Source: Desulfurella amilsii
Lineage (GTDB): Bacteria; Campylobacterota_A; Desulfurellia; Desulfurellales; Desulfurellaceae
Direction: 5' to 3'
DNA length: 33,036 nucleotides
NCBI RefSeq assembly: GCF_002119425.1
Contig: NZ_MDSU01000013.1
Span: forward strand, 1 to 33,036
Shown: piece after piece, positions 18,737 to 26,626 of the stretch
How the letters are laid out: each line of letters begins with the position of its first letter
Numbering within the stretch: position 1 is the first letter of the stretch
The notes under the pieces: generated by a model
Told to the model about the DNA's origin: nothing
What the model saw: the letters and a program-made list of their open reading frames with translations, nothing else
The model's database searches: none
Translations under genes and position numbers: made by a program

Positions 18737-19579
18737 ATGAAAAAATATAAAAGAGAAGATATCTTAAAAAAGTTTAGAAAAATGATTAAAGAGGAGAGAC
18801 CTATAATAGGAGGTGGTGCTGGTACCGGTATCTCAGCAAAATTTGAAGAAGAAGGCGGAATAGATTTAATTATAATTTACAATTCAGGTAAATATAGAAT
18901 GGCAGGCAGAGGCTCATTGGCTGGTTTGCTTGCTTTTGGTAATGCTAATGAAATTGTAATTGATATGGCAAAAGAAGTTATTCCTATAATAAAACATACA
19001 CCTGTTTTAGCTGGTGTAAATGGAACTGACCCATTTGAAATATGGGATAAGTTTTTTGAAAAACTTGAATCTATAGGTTTTAGCGGCGTTCAAAATTTCC
19101 CTACCGTTGGTTTAATAGATGGAACATTTCGTGAAAATCTTGAAGAAACAGGATTTGGCTATTATAAAGAGGTGGAAATGATTAAACTAGCTCACGAAAG
19201 AGGTTTTTTAACAACTCCATATGTCTTTAGTTCTGAGGATGCTGTTAAGATGGCAGAAGTTGGTGCCGATATTATTGTTTGCCACATGGGATTAACAACA
19301 AAAGGTTCAATAGGGGCAAAAACCTCAAAAACACTTGATGAATCAGTTGATTTAATAAATGAATGGTCTAGAGCTGCTAGAAAAGTTAGTAATGATATTA
19401 TAGTTTTATGCCATGGAGGCCCTATTTCTACACCACAAGATGTTGAATACATTTTTGAAAGATGTGAGTTAGTCAATGGATTTTATGGGGCGAGTAGCAT
19501 GGAAAGACTACCAGTAGAAGATGCGATAAGGCAACAAACTATTTTATTTAAAAATATCAAATTTAAGAAATCAAAATAA
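18737..19579 (+). CDS. PEP-hydrolase-like TIM-barrel protein (pfam09370 type)
   Basis: A 280-residue TIM-barrel protein matching the phosphoenolpyruvate-hydrolase-like family, equivalent to the C-terminal half of plant Tm-1. Visible family pieces are [100 protein letters not shown], and [14 protein letters not shown]. Related barrels handle phosphoenolpyruvate or similar enol phosphates, but the reaction here is not established. It starts three bases after the Tm-1-like stop (ATG 18737). The next gene begins 15 bases downstream with AAGGAG. Confidence 0.87.
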   Translation: MKKYKREDILKKFRKMIKEERPIIGGGAGTGISAKFEEEGGIDLIIIYNSGKYRMAGRGSLAGLLAFGNANEIVIDMAKEVIPIIKHTPVLAGVNGTDPFEIWDKFFEKLESIGFSGVQNFPTVGLIDGTFRENLEETGFGYYKEVEMIKLAHERGFLTTPYVFSSEDAVKMAEVGADIIVCHMGLTTKGSIGAKTSKTLDESVDLINEWSRAARKVSNDIIVLCHGGPISTPQDVEYIFERCELVNGFYGASSMERLPVEDAIRQQTILFKNIKFKKSK

Positions 19580-19594
19580 AAGGAGAATAGAAAA

Positions 19595-20584
19595 ATGAAT
19601 GAGCTAAATAATGAAAAACTTATCGAATTGTATGAGATAATGCTGAAAATACGTAAATATGAGGAAAGAATTGGCGAAATTTACTATGAAGAGAAAAAAC
19701 CTTTTGATATAGCAAAAGGTCCTATTCCAGGAGAACTACATTTATCTTCAGGCCAGGAATCTAGTGCCGCTGGTTTATGCATACATTTAAAAAAAGAAGA
19801 TGCAGTTATAGGAACGCATAGGGCACACAATTTTGCAATAGCAAAAGGAGTAGATTTGAAACGTATGACAGCTGAAATATTCGGAAAATCTACGGGTTTG
19901 TCTAACGGCAAAGGTGGTCATATGCATCTTTTTGATCCATCTGTTAATTTTAGTTGCAGTGGTATAGTAGGTGCTAGCTTTCCCCAAGCGCTGGGAGTTG
20001 GTATTGCATCGAAATTTGAAAATAAAGATTATATAGCCATAGCTGTGGGTGGCGATGGTGCAGCCAATCAAGGTACTTTTGCTGAATCGTTGAATTTGGC
20101 TGCATTATGGAGCTTGCCTGTTATTTTTTTAATTGAAAATAATGGGTGGGCAATTTCTGTAGCTAAAAATAAATCAACAGCCGGGAATATATGTGACAGA
20201 GCAAAAGCTTATGGTATCCCAGCCGAATGTATTGATGGAGAAAATGTTATAGATGTTTACAAGTCTTCTAAAACAGCTATTGATAGAGCAAGAAGAGGAT
20301 TTGGACCAACTGTTTTAGAAATTAAAGTCAGCAGGCTTAGGGGTCACTTTGAAGGAGATCCTCAAATTTATAGGTCTCAGGAGGATTTTGATATAGCAAA
20401 ATCTAAAGATCCAGTCTTAAAATTTGAATCATACTTGCTTAAAAACAACATATTAAACCATCAACAAATGCAGGCAATAGCAGAAAAAGTTGATTCAATA
20501 ATTAATGAAGCTATAGAATTTGCAAGAAAATCTGATTATCCAAGTCCAAACGAAGCTTTAGAGAATGTTTTTTATGGAGGTTAA
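19595..20584 (+). CDS. thiamine-diphosphate dehydrogenase E1 alpha, first copy
   Basis: A 329-residue E1 alpha subunit of a 2-oxoacid/acetoin dehydrogenase-type complex, which decarboxylates or cleaves the substrate and passes the acyl or aldehyde unit to lipoyl-E2. The ThDP motif is intact: GDG (153-155) to NN (182-183) in GDGAANQGTFAESLNL and VIFLIENNGWAIS. GELHLSSGQESSAAGL and THRAHNFAIAKG are the usual substrate-entry segments, and RLRGHFEGDPQIYR is the late phosphorylation-loop-like stretch. An extra segment near residues 30-45 (YYEEKKPFDIAKGPIP) is absent from the second copy. AAGGAG lies at 19580-19585. It pairs with the E1 beta gene immediately downstream. Confidence 0.92.
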   Translation: MNELNNEKLIELYEIMLKIRKYEERIGEIYYEEKKPFDIAKGPIPGELHLSSGQESSAAGLCIHLKKEDAVIGTHRAHNFAIAKGVDLKRMTAEIFGKSTGLSNGKGGHMHLFDPSVNFSCSGIVGASFPQALGVGIASKFENKDYIAIAVGGDGAANQGTFAESLNLAALWSLPVIFLIENNGWAISVAKNKSTAGNICDRAKAYGIPAECIDGENVIDVYKSSKTAIDRARRGFGPTVLEIKVSRLRGHFEGDPQIYRSQEDFDIAKSKDPVLKFESYLLKNNILNHQQMQAIAEKVDSIINEAIEFARKSDYPSPNEALENVFYGG

Positions 20585-20585
20585 T

Positions 20586-21593
20586 ATGAGCAGAAAAATA
20601 GAAATGTATAAAGCAATAGCCGAAGGTATATCTCAAGTCATGGAAAATGATGATAAAGTTTTTATAATGGGAGAAGACATTGGATTATATGGAGGTATAT
20701 TTGGAGCAACAACAGGATTATTATCAAAATTTGGTTCCGAAAGGGTAAAGGATACTCCAATTTCTGAGTCTGCTTTTATTGGATCAGCTGTTGGCGCTGC
20801 CTCAAAGGGTTTTAGGCCTATTGTTGAGTTAATGTTTGTTGATTTTTTCGGGGTTGCAATGGATCAAATATACAACCATATCGCTAAAATTCACTACATG
20901 TCAAATGGAAATTTAAAAATGCCTATTACAATTCTTACAGCAATTGGAGGTAATTATTCTGATGCGGCACAACATTCACAAAATCTTTATAGTTTATTTT
21001 CTCATACACCTGGGCTTAAAATAGTTGTACCATCAAACTCATATGATGCTAAAGGTTTAGTTATTTCTTCAATAGAAGATGATAATCCCGTTATCTTCTT
21101 TTTTCATAAAGGATTAATGGGTTTAAATTGGATGACTTTAATAGAAGAGTCTATTCAAGAAGTACCAGAAAGTAAATATACAATACCCCTAGGAAAGGCA
21201 AATATTGTTAAAAAAGGAGAAGATATTACTTTTATTTCAATTTCAAGAATGGTTTATGAGTGCCTTAATGCCGCTAAAGAACTGGACATTGAAGGTATTT
21301 CTGCAGAAGTTATAGATCTAAGAACACTGGTTCCTTTAGATACTGATACAATATTGAATTCGGTAAGAAAAACAGGAAGAGTAATAATAGTTGATGAAGA
21401 TTATCAAAATTTTAGTATGTCTAGCGAAATTGTTGCACTGATTTCTGAAAATCTCGGGTTATCTCTGAAAACAAACCCCAAAAGAATTGCTTACCCAAAT
21501 ACACCTGTCCCCTACAGTAAAGTGCTTGAAAAGTTTCTTTTGCCGAACAAAGAAAAAATTAAACAAACAGCTAAAAACTTAATAGGAGGATGA
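20586..21593 (+). CDS. thiamine-diphosphate dehydrogenase E1 beta, first copy
   Basis: A 335-residue E1 beta from ATG 20586, which has a clean GGAGGT at 20576-20581. An in-frame ATG at 20565 lies inside the E1 alpha gene and would place that site within the protein, so it is rejected. Family segments are GEDIGLYGGIFGATTGLL, DTPISESAFIGSAVGAASKGFRPIVE, AAQHSQNLYSLFSHTPGLKIVVPS with the conserved His, and VIDLRTLVPLDTDTI. Base use is clearly more AT-rich than in the second E1 beta. Together with the preceding gene it forms one E1 heterotetramer type. Confidence 0.92.
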   Translation: MSRKIEMYKAIAEGISQVMENDDKVFIMGEDIGLYGGIFGATTGLLSKFGSERVKDTPISESAFIGSAVGAASKGFRPIVELMFVDFFGVAMDQIYNHIAKIHYMSNGNLKMPITILTAIGGNYSDAAQHSQNLYSLFSHTPGLKIVVPSNSYDAKGLVISSIEDDNPVIFFFHKGLMGLNWMTLIEESIQEVPESKYTIPLGKANIVKKGEDITFISISRMVYECLNAAKELDIEGISAEVIDLRTLVPLDTDTILNSVRKTGRVIIVDEDYQNFSMSSEIVALISENLGLSLKTNPKRIAYPNTPVPYSKVLEKFLLPNKEKIKQTAKNLIGG

Positions 21594-21594
21594 G

Positions 21595-21900
21595 ATGGCA
21601 TTAAAAGCAGCATTCATATTTTTGGCACCAGGTGCCGATCCATCAAAAGACAAAAGCATAATAAAAACCCAAGAAGTCGAACTTCATGTCGTAGGCTGCA
21701 AAAATTACAAAGAAGCTTGCGAAGTTGCAAGGCAACTCTTAACAGACAATATTGGTGCAATTGAATTATGTGGTGGTTTTGGCAATATAGGCGTAGCCGA
21801 AGTTGTTAAGGCAGTAGAAAATAAAATACCTGTTGGGGCTATCAGATTCGATATTCATCCAGGCTTAAATAATTCAAGTGGAGATAAAATCTTCATATAA
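21595..21900 (+). CDS. DUF6506 family protein
   Basis: A 101-residue small protein of the uncharacterised DUF6506 family. Recognisable parts are MALKAAFIFLAPGADPSKD, VELHVVGCKNYKEACEVA, AIELCGGFGNIGVAEVVKAV and VGAIRFDIHPGLN. It begins one base after the E1 beta stop, with AGGAGG at 21584-21589. It lies between the two E1 pairs, which suggests a role tied to the complex. No catalytic site is known. The conserved Cys in ELCGGFG and His in DIHPG could bind a ligand; this is a guess. Confidence 0.8.
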   Translation: MALKAAFIFLAPGADPSKDKSIIKTQEVELHVVGCKNYKEACEVARQLLTDNIGAIELCGGFGNIGVAEVVKAVENKIPVGAIRFDIHPGLNNSSGDKIFI

Positions 21901-21911
21901 GGAGGTTCTTT

Positions 21912-22865
21912 ATGGACAAAACAAAGCTGATGTCTATGTATGAACTTATGGTTCGTATAAGGACATTCGAAGAGCGCGTGCGCAAAGAGTTTGCGGCAGG
22001 TAATATAGGTGGTTTTATTCATCTATATAGTGGAGAAGAAGCAACAGCCGTTGGTGTTTGTTCTGCTATTAGAAAAGACGACTACATCATAAGCACCCAC
22101 AGAGGGCATGGCCATGTAATAGCAAAGGGCGGAAAAACAGACAGAATGATGGCGGAGCTTTATGGGAAAATAACTGGATACAATAAGGGAAAAGGTGGAT
22201 CAATGCATATTGCTGATGTAGAACTAGGAATACTTGGTGCAAATGGCATTGTTGGCGCTGGCATAACTATAATAAATGGCGCTGCACTATCTGCACAAAT
22301 GAGGGGCACCGATCAGGTATGTGCATGTTTTTTTAGCGACGGCGCGTCAAATACCACACGCTTCCATGAGGGTATCAATCTAGCTTCAATTTGGAAACTG
22401 CCGGTTGTTTTTGTCATAGAAAACAATGGCTATGCTGAGTCTACTCCAGTAACCTATTCTACAAATATTAAAAATCTGGCCGAAAGGGCCTGTGCTTACG
22501 GCATACCCGGTGTAACAGTTGATGGCAATGATGTCATGGCAGTTTACGAAGCTGCCAAAGAGGCTGTTGAAAGAGCCAGAAGGAAAGAAGGACCAACATT
22601 GCTAGAATGTAAAACATACAGATACCACGGTCACTTTGAAGGCGATATGCAAGAGTACAAACCTAAAGAAGAAGTCGAAGAGTGGCTAAAAAAAGACCCA
22701 ATCCCTAGATTTGCTTCAAAGCTTATAAATGATAAAGTTGCAACTGAAAGCGAACTTAAAGAAATAGACAAAAGGCTTGAACAAGAAATAGAAGATGCTG
22801 TGAAATTTGCAGTAGAAAGTCCGTATCCAGACGTAAGTGAAACTTTTGAAGATGTTTGGGCATAA
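21912..22865 (+). CDS. thiamine-diphosphate dehydrogenase E1 alpha, second copy (acetoin-type)
   Basis: A 317-residue E1 alpha that looks closest to the acetoin dehydrogenase AcoA type: GGFIHLYSGEEATAVGVCSA, STHRGHGHVIAKG, YNKGKGGSMHIADVELGILGANGIVGAG, and YRYHGHFEGDMQEYK. The ThDP motif departs from the usual form: GDG is SDG (142-144), and the normal SNQG is SNTT, although the partner NN at 171-172 is kept. The aspartate that reaches the metal (D143) is present, so activity is possible. AAGGAGG lies at 21899-21905. It is more GC-rich than the first copy and differs widely in sequence, so it is not a recent duplicate. Confidence 0.9.
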   Translation: MDKTKLMSMYELMVRIRTFEERVRKEFAAGNIGGFIHLYSGEEATAVGVCSAIRKDDYIISTHRGHGHVIAKGGKTDRMMAELYGKITGYNKGKGGSMHIADVELGILGANGIVGAGITIINGAALSAQMRGTDQVCACFFSDGASNTTRFHEGINLASIWKLPVVFVIENNGYAESTPVTYSTNIKNLAERACAYGIPGVTVDGNDVMAVYEAAKEAVERARRKEGPTLLECKTYRYHGHFEGDMQEYKPKEEVEEWLKKDPIPRFASKLINDKVATESELKEIDKRLEQEIEDAVKFAVESPYPDVSETFEDVWA

Positions 22866-22884
22866 ATTATAAGGAGGTGACTAT

Positions 22885-23868
22885 ATGAAAACTGTTACAT
22901 ATATGCAGGCATTTAATGAAGCTATAGACGAAGAAATGGCTAGAGACAAAACAGTATTTGCTCTAGGCGAAGATGTTGGGCAATTCTGGGGCAATGCGCT
23001 TGGGGAATACAAAGGACTAGCTGCTAAGTACGGTGCAGAAAGGTTAAGACAAACTCCAATATCAGAAACCGCTATTGTTGGTGCAGCAATAGGTGCTGCC
23101 GCCACTGGACTAAGACCCATTGCAGTTGTCATGTTTTCGGATTTTTTAGGCGTTCCAATGGATGAAATATTAAATCAGCTCACAAAGATGCGATATATGT
23201 TTGGTGGTATAATAAAACTTCCCATGGTAATAACATCCTACAGCGGCGCTGGATTTCAAGCAGCAGCACAGCATTCTAAAAATATGGAAGGTCTTTTTAT
23301 GACCATCCCAGGGCTTAAAATAGTTTCGCCTGCAACTCCATATGATGTAAAAGGTTTAATGAAATCCGCCATAAGGGATGATAATCCTGTACTATTTTTG
23401 CTACGCAGTGTTTTGCTAGCTGGCGGTCTTAAAGGTGAGATACCTGAAGAAGAATACACTATACCGCTGGGTAGAGCAGATATAAAAAGAGAAGGCAAAG
23501 ATGTTACCGTAGTAGCCATTGGTACAATGGTCCACAGAGCCCTTGCATGTGCCAACAAGTTAGAAGCAGAAAAAGGTATAAGCGTAGAAGTCGTAGACCT
23601 TAGAACAGTTATTCCGCTAGACAAGGAAACGATAATAAATTCTGTAAAGAAAACCAATAAACTTGTTATTATGGACGAAGAACCAAAAACGGGCAGTGTC
23701 GCAGCAGAAATAGCAGCTATTGTTGCAGAAGAGGCTTTTGACAGTCTTGATGCACCTATAAAGAGGGTTTGTGCACCAGATACCCCTGTGCCATTTAGCC
23801 CTGTGTTGGAGAAATTCTGGATGCCAGACGAGGAGAATTTAGCAAAGGCCATAGAAGAAATCGTCTAA
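22885..23868 (+). CDS. thiamine-diphosphate dehydrogenase E1 beta, second copy
   Basis: A 327-residue E1 beta with GEDVGQFWGNALGEYKGLA, RQTPISETAIVGAAIGAAATGLRPIA, SGAGFQAAAQHSKNMEGLFMTIPGLKIV and VVDLRTVIPLDKETI. It pairs with the preceding E1 alpha. The ribosome site AAGGAGGTGA (22871-22880) is a full match five bases before ATG 22885, so translation is expected to be strong. Length is standard. Confidence 0.93.
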   Translation: MKTVTYMQAFNEAIDEEMARDKTVFALGEDVGQFWGNALGEYKGLAAKYGAERLRQTPISETAIVGAAIGAAATGLRPIAVVMFSDFLGVPMDEILNQLTKMRYMFGGIIKLPMVITSYSGAGFQAAAQHSKNMEGLFMTIPGLKIVSPATPYDVKGLMKSAIRDDNPVLFLLRSVLLAGGLKGEIPEEEYTIPLGRADIKREGKDVTVVAIGTMVHRALACANKLEAEKGISVEVVDLRTVIPLDKETIINSVKKTNKLVIMDEEPKTGSVAAEIAAIVAEEAFDSLDAPIKRVCAPDTPVPFSPVLEKFWMPDEENLAKAIEEIV

Positions 23869-23886
23869 TTTCAAGCTGGAGGTAAG

Positions 23887-24387
23887 ATGGATACTCCTAA
23901 GTTACCTATATTTACAAACGTTTTGCAGGTAGCTGTAGTAGTCGATGATCTTTATAAGGCAATGAAGCATTATTATGAAATCTACGGTATAGGTCCGTGG
24001 AAGGTGTATACTTTTAACTCATCAACTGTGTCGGATATGATTATTAGAAATAAACTATCAAATTACAGCATGAAACTTTCATTGTGCGACATAGGAAATG
24101 TTCAATGGGAGCTTATCCAACCTCTTGATGATAAAAGCATCTACTATGAATTTCTAAAGGAACACGGTTCTGGTTTGCATCATGTAGCCTTTGCAGTTAA
24201 TGACTATGATGAGACGGTTAATTACTTTAGGCAAAAGGGCATTGGCGTACTTCAGGGAGGCTTATGGAATAATCTTAAATACACCTACTTAGACACCCAA
24301 AGTACAATGTCTACCATCGCAGAAATCTACCAGATTTCCAAAGATTTTGCCTGGCCAGAGCCAGAAGAAGTGTACCCTTTAAAATAA
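23887..24387 (+). CDS. VOC-superfamily (glyoxalase/epimerase-fold) protein
   Basis: A 166-residue protein with two beta-alpha-beta-beta-beta modules of the vicinal-oxygen-chelate fold, resembling methylmalonyl-CoA epimerase and glyoxalase in layout. Likely metal ligands are E75 (QWELIQP), H99 (GLHHVAFAV) and E146 (TIAEIYQI). The usual first-strand histidine is replaced by Q14 (VLQVAVVVDDL). This suggests altered metal binding or a non-epimerase role. It follows the E1 beta gene by 18 bases with GGAGG at 23878-23882, and is followed by the stem-loop at 24389. The substrate is unknown. It may act on a product or precursor of the dehydrogenase substrate. Confidence 0.8.
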   Translation: MDTPKLPIFTNVLQVAVVVDDLYKAMKHYYEIYGIGPWKVYTFNSSTVSDMIIRNKLSNYSMKLSLCDIGNVQWELIQPLDDKSIYYEFLKEHGSGLHHVAFAVNDYDETVNYFRQKGIGVLQGGLWNNLKYTYLDTQSTMSTIAEIYQISKDFAWPEPEEVYPLK

Positions 24388-24388
24388 C

Positions 24389-24412
24389 AAATAGGGGGTC
24401 TGCCCCCTATTT
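24389..24412 (+). terminator. GC-rich stem-loop between the VOC and E2 genes
   Basis: AAATAGGGGG (24389-24398) and CCCCCTATTT (24403-24412) form a perfect 10-base stem with the loop TCTG. It begins two bases after the VOC stop and ends before the E2 ribosome site AAGGAG (24418-24423). Only three T residues end the stem and no T run follows, so it may be a partial terminator, an RNA-processing site or a 3'-end stabiliser that sets the ratio of E1 to E2 message, rather than a full terminator. Confidence 0.55.
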
Positions 24413-24429
24413 ACAATAAGGAGTTAAAG

Positions 24430-25626
24430 ATGAAAGCGGATATAATAATGCCCAAGATTGGACTCAGTAATAAACCTTTAACAATAGTTGAATGGAAATT
24501 TAAGGAAGGTGATCTTGTAAAAAAAGGTGGTATTGTAGTTACAGTTGAAACTGAAAAAATTCGCTATGATGTAGAAGCGCCTATTGAGGGATATTTACAT
24601 ATAATAGCTCAGGAAAAACAGGAAGTTGAAATCGGAAGTGCTATAGGAGTTTTAACTGAAACAATAAAAGAATATGAAGAGTCAAAAAGCATCACTTTAA
24701 ACAAACAAGTACAGTCGCCGCAAGAAGTTTTTATCAGTAAAAAGTCTGAGTTTGTTAAAGAAAAAGAAGAAAGGATAAAAATATCGCCTATTGCAAGAAA
24801 GCTTGCAGAAGAGCATATGGTAGACATAACTCAAGTCAAGGGCAGCGGCCCTGACGGGAGAATCGTAAAAGAGGATATTGAAGCTTTCTTAAAAAATAAA
24901 GAAACTTCTTATGACGGAAGAAAAATTAAAGAAGTAATTCCTTTCACTGGAACTAGAAAAGCTATTGCAGAACATATGCACGCAAGCTTGTCAAATTCAG
25001 CACAAATTACACTAATGGGAGAAATAGATGCATATGAGCTTGTTAATTTGAGAGAACAATTATTAAATAAAGAATCAGAGTTGGGGCTTCGCATAACTTA
25101 CACGGATTTGCTTGTATATTTTATTTCTAGAGTTCTAAAAGACTTCAGCCTAATTAACTCAAGTATAATCGATAATGAAATAAAAGTTTGGGAAGATATT
25201 AATATAGGTGTTGCAGTGGCACTTGAAGATGGACTAATTGTGCCTGCAATAAAAAATGCTGATAAAAAAACTCTCATAGAAATAAGCAAAAACCTAAAAG
25301 AATTATCAGCCAAGGCCAGAGAAAGAAAACTCGAGATCTCAGATGTTAAGGGATCAACATTCAGCTTAACAAATCTTGGCGCTTTTGGGGGAGGGTATCG
25401 TTTTGAAACTGTGGTAATAAATCAGCCTGAATCTGCCATTTTGGGCACAGGTGGTATTGTAGATAGGCCGGTTGTAATAAACAAGCAGATTGTTGTAAGG
25501 CCAATTATGACATACTACCTTACCTATGACCATAGAGTTGTTGATGGGGCTTTAGCAGCAAAATTCATAAACAAAGTCAAAGAAGTTTTAGAAAACGCAA
25601 ATGAAATATACGGAGGTAAACTATGA
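24430..25626 (+). CDS. lipoyl-dependent E2 acyltransferase of the dehydrogenase complex
   Basis: A 398-residue E2 core. Residues 1-78 are one lipoyl domain, with the lipoylated lysine K43 in VETEKIRYDVEAP. Residues ~118-153 are the peripheral-subunit-binding domain (SPIARKLAEEHMVDITQVKGSGPDGRIVKEDIEAF), which normally holds E1 or E3. Residues ~165-398 are the trimeric catalytic domain, ending with DHRVVDG, where H368 and D372 are the catalytic pair. It transfers the acyl group from lipoamide to CoA. It is the only E2 beside two E1 pairs. The end overlaps the AhpD-like gene by four bases (ATGA). Confidence 0.95.
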   Translation: MKADIIMPKIGLSNKPLTIVEWKFKEGDLVKKGGIVVTVETEKIRYDVEAPIEGYLHIIAQEKQEVEIGSAIGVLTETIKEYEESKSITLNKQVQSPQEVFISKKSEFVKEKEERIKISPIARKLAEEHMVDITQVKGSGPDGRIVKEDIEAFLKNKETSYDGRKIKEVIPFTGTRKAIAEHMHASLSNSAQITLMGEIDAYELVNLREQLLNKESELGLRITYTDLLVYFISRVLKDFSLINSSIIDNEIKVWEDINIGVAVALEDGLIVPAIKNADKKTLIEISKNLKELSAKARERKLEISDVKGSTFSLTNLGAFGGGYRFETVVINQPESAILGTGGIVDRPVVINKQIVVRPIMTYYLTYDHRVVDGALAAKFINKVKEVLENANEIYGGKL

Positions 25627-25961
25627 ACGATCCTGTGGAATTATTAAACGTATTAAATAACAACCTAAACCGATTCTCAAAAGACTGGAGCAAGCAAACA
25701 TCAGCTTTCTTTAATTTAATGAACTCTGTTGAGTCAGATGGCGCTCTTTCTTCAAAAATCAAAGAAATTATTGCTATTGGCATATCAATTGCAGTAAAAT
25801 GTGAATGGTGTATAGATTATCATGTGAAATCTGCTCTCGATAAAGGGGCAACCAAAGAGGAAATTATGGAAGCATCATGGGTAGCAGTATTGATGGGTGG
25901 TGCGCCTGCACTAATGTATACACAATATGTGCAAAATGCGTTAGACAAATTTGCCAAATAG
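25623..25961 (+). CDS. carboxymuconolactone decarboxylase/AhpD-family protein
   Basis: A 112-residue helical protein with the AhpD-type redox site KCEWCIDYHVKSALDKGATKEE (CX2C followed by X3H). That arrangement is found in disulfide-reducing members rather than in the true decarboxylase. In Mycobacterium tuberculosis, AhpD is reduced by the lipoyl group of an E2 protein. Here the gene overlaps the E2 gene as ATGA, so a redox partner role for dihydrolipoyl-E2 is a reasonable inference. The ribosome site GGAGG is at 25613-25617. Peroxide reduction or another thiol reaction is possible. Confidence 0.85.
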   Translation: MNDPVELLNVLNNNLNRFSKDWSKQTSAFFNLMNSVESDGALSSKIKEIIAIGISIAVKCEWCIDYHVKSALDKGATKEEIMEASWVAVLMGGAPALMYTQYVQNALDKFAK

Positions 25962-25963
25962 AT

Positions 25964-26626
25964 ATGGATAAATGCAGTGTTTGTAGGCTGGGTGTTGTTG
26001 AATACCAAAAAGCCTATCAGATCCAGCGTGATCTGGTTGAAAAGAAACTTAAAGAACCCTCTAGGGATGTGCTTTTGCTTTTGGAACACCCCCCTACTAT
26101 AACACTTGGCAAATCAGGTAAAATAGAAAATATAGTGGTTGAAAAAATTGTATTAGAAAAACACAATATTGCTTTGCATTTTGTTGACAGGGGCGGTGAT
26201 GTAACATACCATGGTCCAGGGCAGCTTGTAGGATACCCCATTATAGACATTGAAGAAAAAAATATAACCTTTCATGATTACATATACAACCTTGAGCAAA
26301 CAATAATAGACACTTTATCTGCCATTGGGATAAAATCTTATAGAAGAGAAAACTATAGAGGTGTTTGGACTGACAGTGGAAAAATTGCATCAATAGGAAT
26401 TAGAGTAGTAAGAAAAGTTACTATGCATGGTTTTGCTTTAAATGTAAGTACTAATTTGGAGCATTTTAGCTTTATAATCCCGTGTGGGCTATCAAATGAG
26501 CGCATGACTTCTGTTTTTGAAATAAAACAAAATCATATCCCAATAGATACGGTTATGAGAATCTATGAAGAAAATTTTTCTAGAATTTTTGAATACGAGT
26601 TAGATTATGATGCCTTATTGGCTTAA
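25964..26626 (+). CDS. lipB: lipoyl(octanoyl) transferase
   Basis: A 220-residue enzyme that moves octanoyl from acyl carrier protein to lipoyl domains. The signature RGGDVTYHGPGQLVGYPI holds H83. The catalytic lysine K140 is in GKIASIGIRV and the acyl-accepting cysteine C174 in IIPCGLSNERMTS. Length is normal. The start is ATG 25964, two bases after the AhpD-like stop; a GTG at 25877 is in frame but would overlap that gene by 85 bases and adds a non-family leader. The end overlaps lipA by 20 bases. Confidence 0.95.
   Translation: MDKCSVCRLGVVEYQKAYQIQRDLVEKKLKEPSRDVLLLLEHPPTITLGKSGKIENIVVEKIVLEKHNIALHFVDRGGDVTYHGPGQLVGYPIIDIEEKNITFHDYIYNLEQTIIDTLSAIGIKSYRRENYRGVWTDSGKIASIGIRVVRKVTMHGFALNVSTNLEHFSFIIPCGLSNERMTSVFEIKQNHIPIDTVMRIYEENFSRIFEYELDYDALLA

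Noticed and set aside
20565-20585. Upstream ATG for the first E1 beta gene
   Set aside because: It would place the clear GGAGGT site inside the protein and overlap E1 alpha; ATG 20586 is well positioned.
23256-23852. Minus-strand 198-residue open frame opposite E1 beta
   Set aside because: It lies entirely antisense to a clear E1 beta gene; its Ser/Ala-rich content is the mirror of that gene's codons and no family is seen.
25877-25963. Upstream GTG start for lipB
   Set aside because: The extra 29 residues are the AhpD-like gene read in another frame and have no counterpart in LipB proteins.
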